From contig NZ_JAMOIH010000013.1 in the NCBI RefSeq assembly GCF_024448955.1, positions 1-64,000 on the forward strand: a stretch of DNA of 64,000 bases, written 5' to 3'. Every line of letters starts with the position of its first letter. The stretch's first letter is position 1. The position numbers and the translations under genes were made by a program. This DNA comes from Stutzerimonas stutzeri. GTDB lineage: Bacteria; Pseudomonadota; Gammaproteobacteria; Pseudomonadales; Pseudomonadaceae. The notes below the pieces were generated by a model. That model had not been told where the DNA came from and did not search any database. It saw only the letters and a list, made by a program, of their open reading frames with translations. This document shows positions 31,344 through 39,223 of the stretch, piece after piece.

Positions 31344-32956
31344 TGCTGTCTGCAACGCTGAATGAGCTTAGGGGTGAGTCTGAATGTCTATCAATGACTG
31401 AAACCATATCTAGGTTTTTTGCAGAGATTCATCAGCCAGCTGCCACCATGAGTGCTGCATTAAAAATATTTCACGAGCTTGAGCGATTACCGGACGGTGA
31501 TACGTTTGAGTTAACCATAGAGATGGATGGGAACTCTTACGTTGCAACTTCATTCGACACCCCCTCATATCAGGGAATCCGCGAGCACTGCGAGAGTTTT
31601 TCTGAGGAAGTGGAATTTTCAGCGATAACTTTGAAAATCTGCAAAGACCCGTGTAGTAACCGAGTGTCTGTATACGATCTTGATTTGTTTGCCGAAAATT
31701 TCGGCAGCTCTTCTGTTATCGACAATCTGGAAGCTATTGCCACAAGGTTCCGTCAGGGAATTAGATTTGTGGTTTTTGAGATGATTGATGGCTTCGGCAG
31801 TGAAGCTATTTGGTTTGATAGTTTTCATAATTCGAGCGTTTCCGAGCACACTACGGACTGCGTTAGAAACAATAAAATATCGCTATTCAATGAGCATACG
31901 ATATCTCATAAGTCTTTATTTGATAAGTTTATCCCAGAAGATTTTGATTTCACTACCTCGGATTCACTACCAGCCAGCATAGAGAATTTTTTCGCTACAT
32001 CGAAGCTGTTTTTTTCAATAGCCTATCTTTCCAATCTTGTAGATGTTAAAGGTGATGGAAGTATTCGGTTTAAATTTAATGGATATAAAAGTATTGTTAC
32101 GCACTATCGACAAATAGAGGACCTGGATGAAGATTCATCAGTGTCGTACAAGGTTTATTCTTGGGCTTATGACGGAGGGCATTGCTCGGATAAATTAGGC
32201 CTGGTCAGAAATGTTGTTACTCTTAATGCTAACGAAAACAGGATAAATCTTACCGATTCCACTTGGTTGGCCATAAGGTCTAACTATGACATTTATCTCA
32301 CTGAGAACATAACCCAATACTTGTCAATAAAAAGAGATCTATTGGACTCGATAAGTAACCATTGTAAAAAGTCTCTCGATATAGTCGATTCGTTTGCTAG
32401 TTCTTTTCAGGCTAACACAATTGCATATATAACCTTTGTGGTTGGTGTTGTTGCGGTGAACGGTCTAAAAGATAAGGGCGCGACGGGAATATTTTCTTTT
32501 GAATATCTAATTATAGCTGTACTGATATGTGCGACTTCGCTAGGCTGGATGGTTATTTCTTTTCTGGATACTCGCGGTAGGCTAGTGTACTTCACTGACC
32601 AAATAAATAGCTCAACGCAGTCTGCTTATAAGAATATAATAGACCACGAGGAGCTATTGGGGAGTTTGTCTCCAGCAATTGAAGCGACTCGTATACACGC
32701 TCATGGGCGTATTAGAAAATTCGCGACTTTATGGATGGTTACGGCCGCTATTTTTATAGTGGTTTTTTCCGTCGGGTATTTCTTCAACAAGCTAAGCGTT
32801 ACGCATGAACCGTTAACTCAGGAGGTGGGTAAAGCTGCGCCTACGGACGAGCCAGCGACTCGCTTGCCGGAGCCACAACCGTCGTCCCCTGCTTCACATC
32901 GAGAAAAGGGGAGCAGACTTGTTATTCCCTTCCCCATTCCCTCTTCTGGTTCATAA
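31343..32956 (+). CDS. AT-rich gene encoding a three-helix membrane protein of unknown function
   Basis: 537 residues. The first ~350 are soluble and rich in acidic and aromatic residues. Then come two closely spaced membrane helices (about 357-375, AYITFVVGVVAVNGL; about 387-407, YLIIAVLICATSLGWMVI), a ~55-residue loop and a third helix (about 462-482, LWMVTAAIFIVVFSVGYFF). A proline-rich tail ends it. This looks like a sensor domain plus a membrane effector, but no family is recognised. The start overlaps the previous stop by one base, so the two proteins are probably made together. Same AT-rich composition. Confidence 0.65.
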   Translation: MLSATLNELRGESECLSMTETISRFFAEIHQPAATMSAALKIFHELERLPDGDTFELTIEMDGNSYVATSFDTPSYQGIREHCESFSEEVEFSAITLKICKDPCSNRVSVYDLDLFAENFGSSSVIDNLEAIATRFRQGIRFVVFEMIDGFGSEAIWFDSFHNSSVSEHTTDCVRNNKISLFNEHTISHKSLFDKFIPEDFDFTTSDSLPASIENFFATSKLFFSIAYLSNLVDVKGDGSIRFKFNGYKSIVTHYRQIEDLDEDSSVSYKVYSWAYDGGHCSDKLGLVRNVVTLNANENRINLTDSTWLAIRSNYDIYLTENITQYLSIKRDLLDSISNHCKKSLDIVDSFASSFQANTIAYITFVVGVVAVNGLKDKGATGIFSFEYLIIAVLICATSLGWMVISFLDTRGRLVYFTDQINSSTQSAYKNIIDHEELLGSLSPAIEATRIHAHGRIRKFATLWMVTAAIFIVVFSVGYFFNKLSVTHEPLTQEVGKAAPTDEPATRLPEPQPSSPASHREKGSRLVIPFPIPSSGS

Positions 32957-32990
32957 ATCGATGCGTTTCTAACTGGCAAATTTATTACCT

Positions 32991-33132
32991 CGAAGGCGAT
33001 CCAGGTCACGCTCAGGCTTTGGCTGTCCTTGCTCGCCCGCATGTCCGCTGAATGCGTGTATGAGCGGGCTGCGAAATACCTTCGACCGATCCGCACGGTC
33101 GACGATGCGCAGATACGAAAGGCCTCCGCCAG
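32991..33132 (-). pseudogene. Decayed partial copy of the gene at 33256-33666
   Basis: About 142 bp are clearly homologous to 33359-33500 (shared runs such as CGAAGGCGATCCAGGTCACG and AGCGGGCTGCGAAATACC). In protein terms it matches the DMRASEDSQ...VTWIAF region (here DMRASKDSQSLSVTWIAF). Small indels break the frame and both ends are missing. It lies 34 bp after the AT-rich pair, at its right-hand border. Confidence 0.8.
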
Positions 33133-33255
33133 CGTATGATGCCCGCCGCGATTTCGCGGCTGCCCTTTCCTCGTGGCCACCTCGAACTTATCGCTCACTC
33201 GGGTGCTCAGAATCCAGCCATGTTGCGCTCAGCTTCAACGGCGCTCTTTTGTGGC

Positions 33256-33666
33256 TCAGCCGTTCGGCACGACCTCGTAGGGCGTATTGCTGAAGAAGAT
33301 GTTGCGCCAGTCCGGGCGCCATTGAGGGATGCTCAGGGTAAAACCCTCGGTACGCTTGTCGAAGGCGATCCAGGTCACGCCCAGGCGTTGGCTGTCTTCG
33401 CTTGCCCGCATGTCCACTGAGCGGGTGGTATAGAGCGGGCTGCGAAATACCGTCGACCGGTCCGCACGGTCGACGATGCGCAGATACGACAGGCCACCGC
33501 CAGGGGCCAGCAAGCCCTGTACCGGTACGCTTTCGATCAAATGGCCACCGTGCGGGCTGACTTGCGAAACCGATGGCGGCGCGCTCAGCGCATCGTTGAG
33601 GCTCCAACCAAAGAGCAGGGCGAGCGCGGCGAGAAGGCTGCATACAGCGAGAATGGTTTTGTTCAT
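33256..33666 (-). CDS. Small exported or membrane-anchored protein, candidate immunity partner
   Basis: 136 residues with an N-terminal hydrophobic helix (LAVCSLLAALALLFGWSL) that could be a signal anchor, then a small soluble domain (SPHGGHLIESVPVQG... TWIAFDKRTEGFTLSIPQW). No lipobox. Its ATG lies one base after the DUF6402 stop, so it is cotranscribed with PAAR and DUF6402 genes. In type VI effector cassettes the last small exported gene is often the immunity protein; that role is inferred only from position and from the decayed duplicate just downstream. No family recognised. Confidence 0.6.
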   Translation of the reverse strand: MNKTILAVCSLLAALALLFGWSLNDALSAPPSVSQVSPHGGHLIESVPVQGLLAPGGGLSYLRIVDRADRSTVFRSPLYTTRSVDMRASEDSQRLGVTWIAFDKRTEGFTLSIPQWRPDWRNIFFSNTPYEVVPNG

Positions 33667-33667
33667 G

Positions 33668-34624
33668 TCAGTGTTTCGGCAGGGTGATGACGGGCGTGCC
33701 AGGTGGCAAGGGTTCGCGTAGCAGATCGGAAAACACGCGGAAGTCTCCGCCTCGTTTGTATTTGGCCCGGTAGGCGGCGAAATGGCTGTTCAGCACAAGC
33801 ATGTAGCGTTTGCTCTGTTCGTCTATGTAGCGCCTTTGGTTCTGCGCACTCATGCCGAACAACGACTGCTGCATGATGCCTCTGGAGACCGCATCGACGC
33901 CGGCATTGTGCGCCGTGGCCGTCAGCAGGCTGGGAGCGATGCCATCGAAGTTCCAAAAGCCCAGCGGCTGGCTGAACACCGAGCCATCGTCGTTGAAGTC
34001 GTAATTGTCCTCGGCATAGAACAGCAACGTTCTCGGGCGAAACAGGATGCGATCTGCATGAACCTCTACGTCACCCTCGGCCGCCACCCGCAGGTTGAAA
34101 TCCGCCAGCGCTCCGCGCAGGTCGTTGAGGCCTTCGCTGCCCCACTTGGAAAAGGTGATCGCGCGTGAGTTGAAGTAGCCGAAGCGCTCCACCGCGCTCG
34201 CCAAATTCGGGAAAACCAGGGGATAGCAGCCGAGTCCCTTGTCGCCATAGGCCCTGAGCAGATGCTTGCGAATCTCACCCATGGCGGCGGCGTTATTCCA
34301 GCTTCTACGCAGCTCGGCAAGAACCGGCTGGACCTTGTCGAAACTGGCCACCCAACTCATCTTGACGATGCTTTCCTCGATGTACTGCGCCGGGGGCCAC
34401 TCGGCATGTTCCTTGACCCGCTGCGACATGCCACCATTTTCCGTTGGCCAGGGTTGCCCCTGAAACCAGTGACGCATCAGCGCGGCTGAAACCGGCCAAT
34501 CGATGGCATCCATGGCTGCCGGAATGTCGCTGATCTTGAATAGCCTGGCCTGAACTGGGGTGCCTTGCGTATTACTCGCAGGGCTCAGGTTCGATCGTGC
34601 GACGACTGGCTCCGTGCTCGACAT
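33668..34624 (-). CDS. DUF6402 family protein
   Basis: 318 residues, soluble, no signal peptide. Segments such as DIPAAMDAIDWPVSAALMRHWFQG, RTLLFYAEDNYDFNDDGSVFSQPLGFWNFDG and the C-terminal MLVLNSHFAAYRAKYKRGGDF resemble DUF6402 proteins, which I know from genes beside type VI secretion PAAR or VgrG genes. Function unknown; a toxin or effector chaperone role is possible. ATG 34624, nine bases after the PAAR stop. Middle gene of the three-gene cassette. Confidence 0.65.
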   Translation of the reverse strand: MSSTEPVVARSNLSPASNTQGTPVQARLFKISDIPAAMDAIDWPVSAALMRHWFQGQPWPTENGGMSQRVKEHAEWPPAQYIEESIVKMSWVASFDKVQPVLAELRRSWNNAAAMGEIRKHLLRAYGDKGLGCYPLVFPNLASAVERFGYFNSRAITFSKWGSEGLNDLRGALADFNLRVAAEGDVEVHADRILFRPRTLLFYAEDNYDFNDDGSVFSQPLGFWNFDGIAPSLLTATAHNAGVDAVSRGIMQQSLFGMSAQNQRRYIDEQSKRYMLVLNSHFAAYRAKYKRGGDFRVFSDLLREPLPPGTPVITLPKH

Positions 34625-34633
34625 GCTGCTGCC

Positions 34634-35146
34634 TCAGCCAATGAAGATTTCGGTTTGTGGCATGAACTCGACGGACACGGCCTCAGCCGTATAGGCCGCA
34701 GCAGGTTTGGTCTTACCGTGCTCGTCAGTCACCCCTTCGATGACCTTGCCGGAGGCCGTCTTCAGCTTGTAAGGGCGGTTGGCCAAAGGCAGGCCGGTAT
34801 CGCTATCGCTGAGCACGAAATGCTCGTCCAACTGGTTAGGCATCGGCGCTGGCGCGGTGAAGGGCGCCGTGCTGACCGAAGAGCCGACCAGGATGTTGCC
34901 GGAGCCGGTCACGATGCTGCCTCCATGCGTCGTGGGGCTGCCGAGGAAGGCAATCGGCTTGCCGTTGACCAAAATCGTGGCTTCGCCTTCTGATATCACG
35001 CCGCCACAGCTACTGGCGTCACCGACTCGGGCAACAGGTAGGTTGTTGAACAACACGTCCGGCGAACCAACCGCTATCGGGTTGGAACCGTGACCGGGGA
35101 TAGGGCAGGAGTGGGTGTCGGATAAGCGGGCAGCGGGCTTGGCCAT
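34634..35146 (-). CDS. PAAR domain protein (type VI secretion spike tip)
   Basis: 170 residues. The N-terminal PAAR domain (about 1-90) shows the repeated P-A-A-R-like hairpins and metal-site His/Cys: MAKPAARLSDTHSCPIPGHG, LFNNLPVARVGDASSCGG, ILVNGKPIAFLGSPTTHGG. The C-terminal ~80 residues (LSDSDTGLPLANRPYKLKTASG) form a small beta domain, possibly an adaptor that carries cargo. The start is ATG 35146 with AAAGGAAC; the frame runs upstream without similarity. No other T6SS structural gene lies in the window, so it is an orphan. Confidence 0.88.
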   Translation of the reverse strand: MAKPAARLSDTHSCPIPGHGSNPIAVGSPDVLFNNLPVARVGDASSCGGVISEGEATILVNGKPIAFLGSPTTHGGSIVTGSGNILVGSSVSTAPFTAPAPMPNQLDEHFVLSDSDTGLPLANRPYKLKTASGKVIEGVTDEHGKTKPAAAYTAEAVSVEFMPQTEIFIG

Positions 35147-35614
35147 ACGAGTTCCTTTCGTAATCCTTGAGTGGAGGGTCAAGACCCTAACAAGTCTGGC
35201 GGAGCTCATCGACTCCGCCATCCCAAGGAGTCCGACTTGTTAACGTTTTCGCCAGCTAATGGCGCTTTGCGTCTTCTATCGCTAACCAACGGAAAAAGGG
35301 GACAGATTTAGTTATCCGTCCTCTCCGCTTGCTGGTCGCGTTCAATCAGATCCAAACGTTATTTATAGCGAGGTAGCCTGGGAGTGGCGCGTGGAAAAGG
35401 CTCCGCCGTTTTTCACCCTACGCAATACCGAAGCGTCGGCGGAGCAGGCTAGTTTGGTGGCGTAGGGTGGACAACGCTTTGCTTGTCCACGCGTACTCTC
35501 AATGCCGATACCTCGCATCAGCCCTACAGTTACTCCGAGTTGTCCCGGCGCGTATCAAGCAACGCCTTACACCTGCCGTATCATGCTCACCCGTTTCTGC
35601 TTCTGATCAATGAC
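35147..35614. other. Intergenic region with repeat remnants upstream of pnuC
   Basis: 468 bp with no credible gene. It contains a AAAAAGGGGACAGATTTAG element (about 35294-35312), a motif I associate with Pseudomonas mobile repeats, and two palindromes: GTGGAAAAGGCTCCGCCGTTTTTCAC (about 35391-35416) and GTGGACAACGCTTTGCTTGTCCAC (about 35468-35491). Confidence 0.55.
35389..35418. repeat. Palindromic repeat GTGGAAAAGGCT(C/T)CGCCGTTTTCCAC family
   Basis: An imperfect hairpin of the type GTGGAAAA...TTTTTCAC. The same motif recurs at 43262-43292. Confidence 0.7.
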
Positions 35615-36178
35615 ATGCCCCCCCTCGAACTCATCGCCTCAGCCCTCGGCGTGCTCGCCGTCTGGCTAACCGTGCGGCAAAACCCGCTGTGCTGGCCCAT
35701 CGGGTTGGTGATGGTTTCGCTCTATGCCTGGTTTTTCTTCGAGGCGCGGTTGTATTCGCAGGTGTTGCTCAACGGTGTGTTTGCCGCCATGCAGCTGTAT
35801 GGCTGGTGGCAGTGGACGCGGGGCAGCGGTAGGGAAGGTGGCCGGCCTGTGGTGGGCGCGACGGCGATGGAGGTAAATGCGGGCCTGGCTGTGGCGGCGC
35901 TGGGTAGTGTCGGGCTGGGTTTGGTGATGGCGACTGCTACCGAAGCGGCTTATCCCTGGCCGGATGCGACGCTGACGGCCTTCAGCCTGCTTGCGCAGCT
36001 GTGGATGGCGCTCAAGCGGTGGCAGTGCTGGGTGTTGTGGATCGTGGTGGACGTGCTCTACGTCGGGTTCTTCCTGTTTCAAGGCTACTGGCTCACCGCG
36101 GGGCTTTACGGGTTGTTCACGCTGCTGGCGATCGCGGGACTGCGCGAATGGCGGCAGGCGAGGCTCGCGGTCCAATGA
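35615..36178 (+). CDS. pnuC: Nicotinamide riboside transporter PnuC
   Basis: Inner-membrane facilitator for nicotinamide riboside, 187 residues with about seven short membrane segments. The PnuC signature is present: VRQNPLCWPIGLVMVSLYAWFF, QLYGWWQWTRG and LYGLFTLLAIAGLREW. Start ATG 35615 gives the family's N terminus; the open frame from 35483 has no similarity. Its stop overlaps the start of the NadR-type kinase (ATGA). Together they take up and phosphorylate nicotinamide riboside for NAD synthesis. Confidence 0.92.
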   Translation: MPPLELIASALGVLAVWLTVRQNPLCWPIGLVMVSLYAWFFFEARLYSQVLLNGVFAAMQLYGWWQWTRGSGREGGRPVVGATAMEVNAGLAVAALGSVGLGLVMATATEAAYPWPDATLTAFSLLAQLWMALKRWQCWVLWIVVDVLYVGFFLFQGYWLTAGLYGLFTLLAIAGLREWRQARLAVQ

Positions 36179-36699
36179 AAGTATTGGTGCTCACAGGAGC
36201 CGAATCGACGGGTAAGAGTTGGCTCGCCGCGCGGTTGCAGCAACGCTTCGGTGGGGTGGTGGTGGGCGAGTATGTCCGTCATTTCATCGAGCAGGAGCAG
36301 CGCGACACCTGCTTGGACGATATTCCCGTTATCGCGCGAGGCCAGCTCCTGTGGGAAGACGCCGCGCGCAGCACGGCGCCTGAGCTGCTGATCCTCGATA
36401 CGCATCTGCTGAGCAATATGCTCTGGAGCCAGACGCTGTTCGGCAGCTGCCCGGCGTGGCTGGAGGATGAACTGCTGTCGCGCCGGTACGATCAGCATCT
36501 GCTGTTATCGCCCGAGGGCGCCGAGTGGCATGCCGATGGCCAGCGTTGCCAACCGGATGTTGCGCAGCGCTGGCATTTTCATGATGCGTGTCGAAGCTGG
36601 CTTGAGCGCCACCATCAGCCTTTCGTGGAAATCGCCGGGGATTGGGCCAGCCGCGAGCAGCAGGCTGTTGCTCAGGTTCGCGCACTGCTTAAGCGATGA
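36175..36699 (+). CDS. NadR-type nicotinamide riboside kinase (AAA ATPase)
   Basis: 174 residues with a P-loop at the very start (LTGAESTGKSWLAARL) and the NadR C-terminal-domain features: GEYVRHFIE, DTHLLSNMLWSQ, YDQHLLLSPEGAEWHADGQR. The N-terminal regulator and NMN-adenylyltransferase domains of enterobacterial NadR are absent, so this should be a stand-alone ribosylnicotinamide kinase. ATG 36175 overlaps the pnuC stop by four bases. Kinase trapping behind PnuC is the expected logic. Confidence 0.85.
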   Translation: MKVLVLTGAESTGKSWLAARLQQRFGGVVVGEYVRHFIEQEQRDTCLDDIPVIARGQLLWEDAARSTAPELLILDTHLLSNMLWSQTLFGSCPAWLEDELLSRRYDQHLLLSPEGAEWHADGQRCQPDVAQRWHFHDACRSWLERHHQPFVEIAGDWASREQQAVAQVRALLKR

Positions 36700-36717
36700 G
36701 CTGATGAACGTCCGGGC

Positions 36718-36774
36718 GGCGCTCCGCTTTAGCCCGCCACGAGTGAGTCAATGGTGGGCTGAAGCCCACCCTAC
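36718..36774. repeat. REP pair, GGTGGGCTGAAGCCCACC family
   Basis: A degenerate arm (GCTTTAGCCCGCCAC) and a full palindrome (GGTGGGCTGAAGCCCACCCTAC, 36753-36774) lie after the kinase gene. Confidence 0.75.
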
Positions 36775-36981
36775 AATCTGAGGCGATGAACTGACGAACG
36801 TAGGACGGGCCGAGCGGCGCTCCGCTATCTGAATAGCTTCTGATGGGATTTATCGCACCGGCCACGTTCTGATGTGTGGTGTTAAGGCGTCCAGCAGCCT
36901 TGATAGCCGCGACAGGCAGCTGCGCGATTTCGCCGAAGCATGTGCTTATCAGGGTTTGGCTGTTCGACAGGAGGGGAGCGC

Positions 36982-37386
36982 GTGGATAGTCGAGAGTTTG
37001 TTTGGGCGCATTTCAAGCTCAATGCCGAGCAGCGCCTGCGCGGGTTCAACTTCTTTGTGGTGCTGGCGATCTTTGCCGATGGCGGGGTGCTGGCAGCATT
37101 GGAGCGGGGCTTCTCGCCAGGGCTGCTGGTGTTGTTAGGCGCTTTCACCGTCTTGCTGGCGATGGTGTTCTGGCTGGTCGATGCGCGGAGCCGCCAGCTG
37201 TTGCAACTGACCATCACGGCGCTCAAAGAGATGGAGACGGAGTTTCCCGCAAGCCACCGGCTATTTGCCCACGATGCGCTGGGGCAAAGCTGGATCATCA
37301 GCTACACCTTTGCCATTCGGGCCCTGTTGCTGGCGCAAATGGGGTTCGGTCTTGGTGTGCTCGCCTATGGGCTTTATCAATGGTGA
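36982..37386 (+). CDS. Small inner-membrane protein of unknown function
   Basis: 134 residues. Two adjacent membrane helices (about 18-38, FNFFVVLAIFADGGVLAAL; about 42-64, LLVLLGAFTVLLAMVFWLV), a ~40-residue cytoplasmic loop with heptads and a third helix near the C terminus (AIRALLLAQMGFGLGVLAYGLY). GTG 36982 has a good AGGAGGGGAG site; the frame from 36940 includes that site and is less likely. No family recognised, and the neighbours do not explain it. Confidence 0.6.
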   Translation: MDSREFVWAHFKLNAEQRLRGFNFFVVLAIFADGGVLAALERGFSPGLLVLLGAFTVLLAMVFWLVDARSRQLLQLTITALKEMETEFPASHRLFAHDALGQSWIISYTFAIRALLLAQMGFGLGVLAYGLYQW

Positions 37387-37533
37387 AGGCACCATGATTT
37401 GTCGTCACGTTCTCACTCCTTCCCATCCCGTTGCATGGTGCGCTGGAGCCGGCGCAGGCTCGCTGATAGAGTGCCGCCGCTTACCAACCATCGGCTGACA
37501 GGACGTCTGCCCAGCCGCCGCACAGGATGCTCC

Positions 37534-39018
37534 ATGAAAAAGCTCGCGCTCGCCGTTGCCGTTCCCCTCGCCCTTATCGGGGCCGCCACCTTTTACACCA
37601 GCACCCAGGTCGAATCGACCGCCCGCGATGCCGTCGACCAGGCCAACGTCAAGCTGCACGAGATGAGTGCAGGCGGCGGAGCCGACGTCAGCCTGCAGCT
37701 GCTCAGCTTCGACCGCGGTCTGCTGTCCAGCGCCGCCCGCTACCAGATCGACATCGAGATCCCTGATGACGAAGGCGGCACCCGGAAGTACTCGGTGCTG
37801 CTGCAGGACCGCCTGGAGCACGGCCCATTCCCCGTCTCCCGCCTGGCCCGCGGCCAGTTGATGCCGGTCGCCGCCCAGAGTCATTTCCAGCTCGAGCGGA
37901 CGCCTCTGACCGAGAAGCTGTTCGATGCCGCTTCCGGTGAAACCCCGCTGACGGGCGACGTCACCATCGGTTATGACGGCCGCCAATACGGCGATCTGCG
38001 CTCGGCCGCATTCAACGTGCAAGATGAAGAGGGCACGGTTCGCGTCTCGTCCGGCACGATCAATTTCGAAGCGGCGAAGGACGCCACCGCCGTGCGCATG
38101 GACGGTGAACTGCCAGAAGTCGACATCAACCTGCAACACAGCGTCACCGGCAAGCCGGTGCGCGTGAGCATGCGCGGCTTCAGCCTGAGCGCCGACAAGC
38201 AGGAGGACGCCAACGGTTTGGCCCTTGGCCCGTCCGCCGTCGCCCTCAAGCGTATGGAAATCCAGACTGGCGACGATCCCGCCGTGGTCATCCAGAACGC
38301 GTCCGTCGAGGAAGCGCTGAGCCAGGGTAGCGGCGGCCTCGACCAGACGCTCGCCTACCGCGTCGGCCAGCTGGAAGCGCAAGGTCAGACCTTCAGCAAC
38401 CTCGCCCTTGCCTTCAGCCTGCGCAATCTTGATGAAGGCAGCCTCAAAGCCCTGCTCGATAGCTACAAGGAACTGCTCGAAAGCGGCTCCGACCAGCAGG
38501 ATGCAATTGCCAACATGACCGATGCCCAACAGCAGAAATTGCAGGCTCAGGCCGTGCAGCTGCTCCAGCACAAGCCCACCCTGGCGCTTGATGAATTCGG
38601 CTTCGAGACCGCTCATGGCACCGCCCGTCTGTCCGTTGTGCTCGACCTGCGCGGCCCAAGCGAAGACGCCTTCACGCCCGACGCGATGATCACCAGCATG
38701 CTCGCCTCGCTCAAAGCCGAAGCCGGCATCGACAAGGGTCTGGTGCGCGATGTGGTCAGCCTGATCGCGCAGCGCCAGCAGCAGGGTGGTCAACTCGATC
38801 CTGTGGCGCTGAAGCAGGAAACCGACGCCACCACTGAGCTGTTCAGCGGCATGGCGCTCAACGCGGGCTGGTCCCGCCTGGAAGGCGACCGTCTGGTCAG
38901 CTCGCTGCACTACGCCGACGACCAGGTGACCTTCAACGGGCGCGAAATGAGTGTCCAGGAGTTCATGAGTTTTGCCTTCGGTTCGGTACAGGGTTCCGGG
39001 TTGCTCGGCAACCGCTGA
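37534..39018 (+). CDS. YdgA-like DUF945 periplasmic protein
   Basis: 494 residues with an N-terminal signal/anchor (KLALAVAVPLALIGAATFY), then the DUF945 region (VESTARDAVDQANVKLHE... LLSFDRGLLSSAARYQ, SVLLQDRLEHGPFP). This is the YdgA family, conserved envelope proteins of unclear function related to AsmA-like lipid-transfer folds by some accounts. ATG 37534 preceded by AGGAT. Monocistronic, flanked by REPs. Confidence 0.82.
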   Translation: MKKLALAVAVPLALIGAATFYTSTQVESTARDAVDQANVKLHEMSAGGGADVSLQLLSFDRGLLSSAARYQIDIEIPDDEGGTRKYSVLLQDRLEHGPFPVSRLARGQLMPVAAQSHFQLERTPLTEKLFDAASGETPLTGDVTIGYDGRQYGDLRSAAFNVQDEEGTVRVSSGTINFEAAKDATAVRMDGELPEVDINLQHSVTGKPVRVSMRGFSLSADKQEDANGLALGPSAVALKRMEIQTGDDPAVVIQNASVEEALSQGSGGLDQTLAYRVGQLEAQGQTFSNLALAFSLRNLDEGSLKALLDSYKELLESGSDQQDAIANMTDAQQQKLQAQAVQLLQHKPTLALDEFGFETAHGTARLSVVLDLRGPSEDAFTPDAMITSMLASLKAEAGIDKGLVRDVVSLIAQRQQQGGQLDPVALKQETDATTELFSGMALNAGWSRLEGDRLVSSLHYADDQVTFNGREMSVQEFMSFAFGSVQGSGLLGNR

Positions 39019-39035
39019 CCCCGCGTCGGAACGCC

Positions 39036-39157
39036 CGTAGGGTGGGCTTCAGCCCACCAAAGAAGCGCCCCGGCTTGCTAGATGAAGGTCGCCGTTTGAT
39101 GTGGACCTTGACCGCCGGTCTGGCCCCTTTGGTAGACGGTGGGCTGAAGCCCACCCT
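39036..39157. repeat. Inverted REP pair, GTAGGGTGGGCTTCAGCCCACC family
   Basis: GTAGGGTGGGCTTCAGCCCACC at 39037-39058 and the inverted GGTGGGCTGAAGCCCACCCTT near 39138-39157, about 80 bp apart, between the DUF945 and 5'-nucleotidase genes. Confidence 0.8.
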
Positions 39158-39223
39158 TGGGCGGCGTGCCTGATGCATGGAGAAGGATGGCCTCGTCCCA
39201 TCCACTCCTTTACTTCTTCGCCA

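Noticed and set aside
37405..38910. 501-codon minus-strand frame opposite the DUF945 gene
   Set aside because: Long antisense frames are expected at this GC content. The plus-strand protein has a signal peptide and family motifs.
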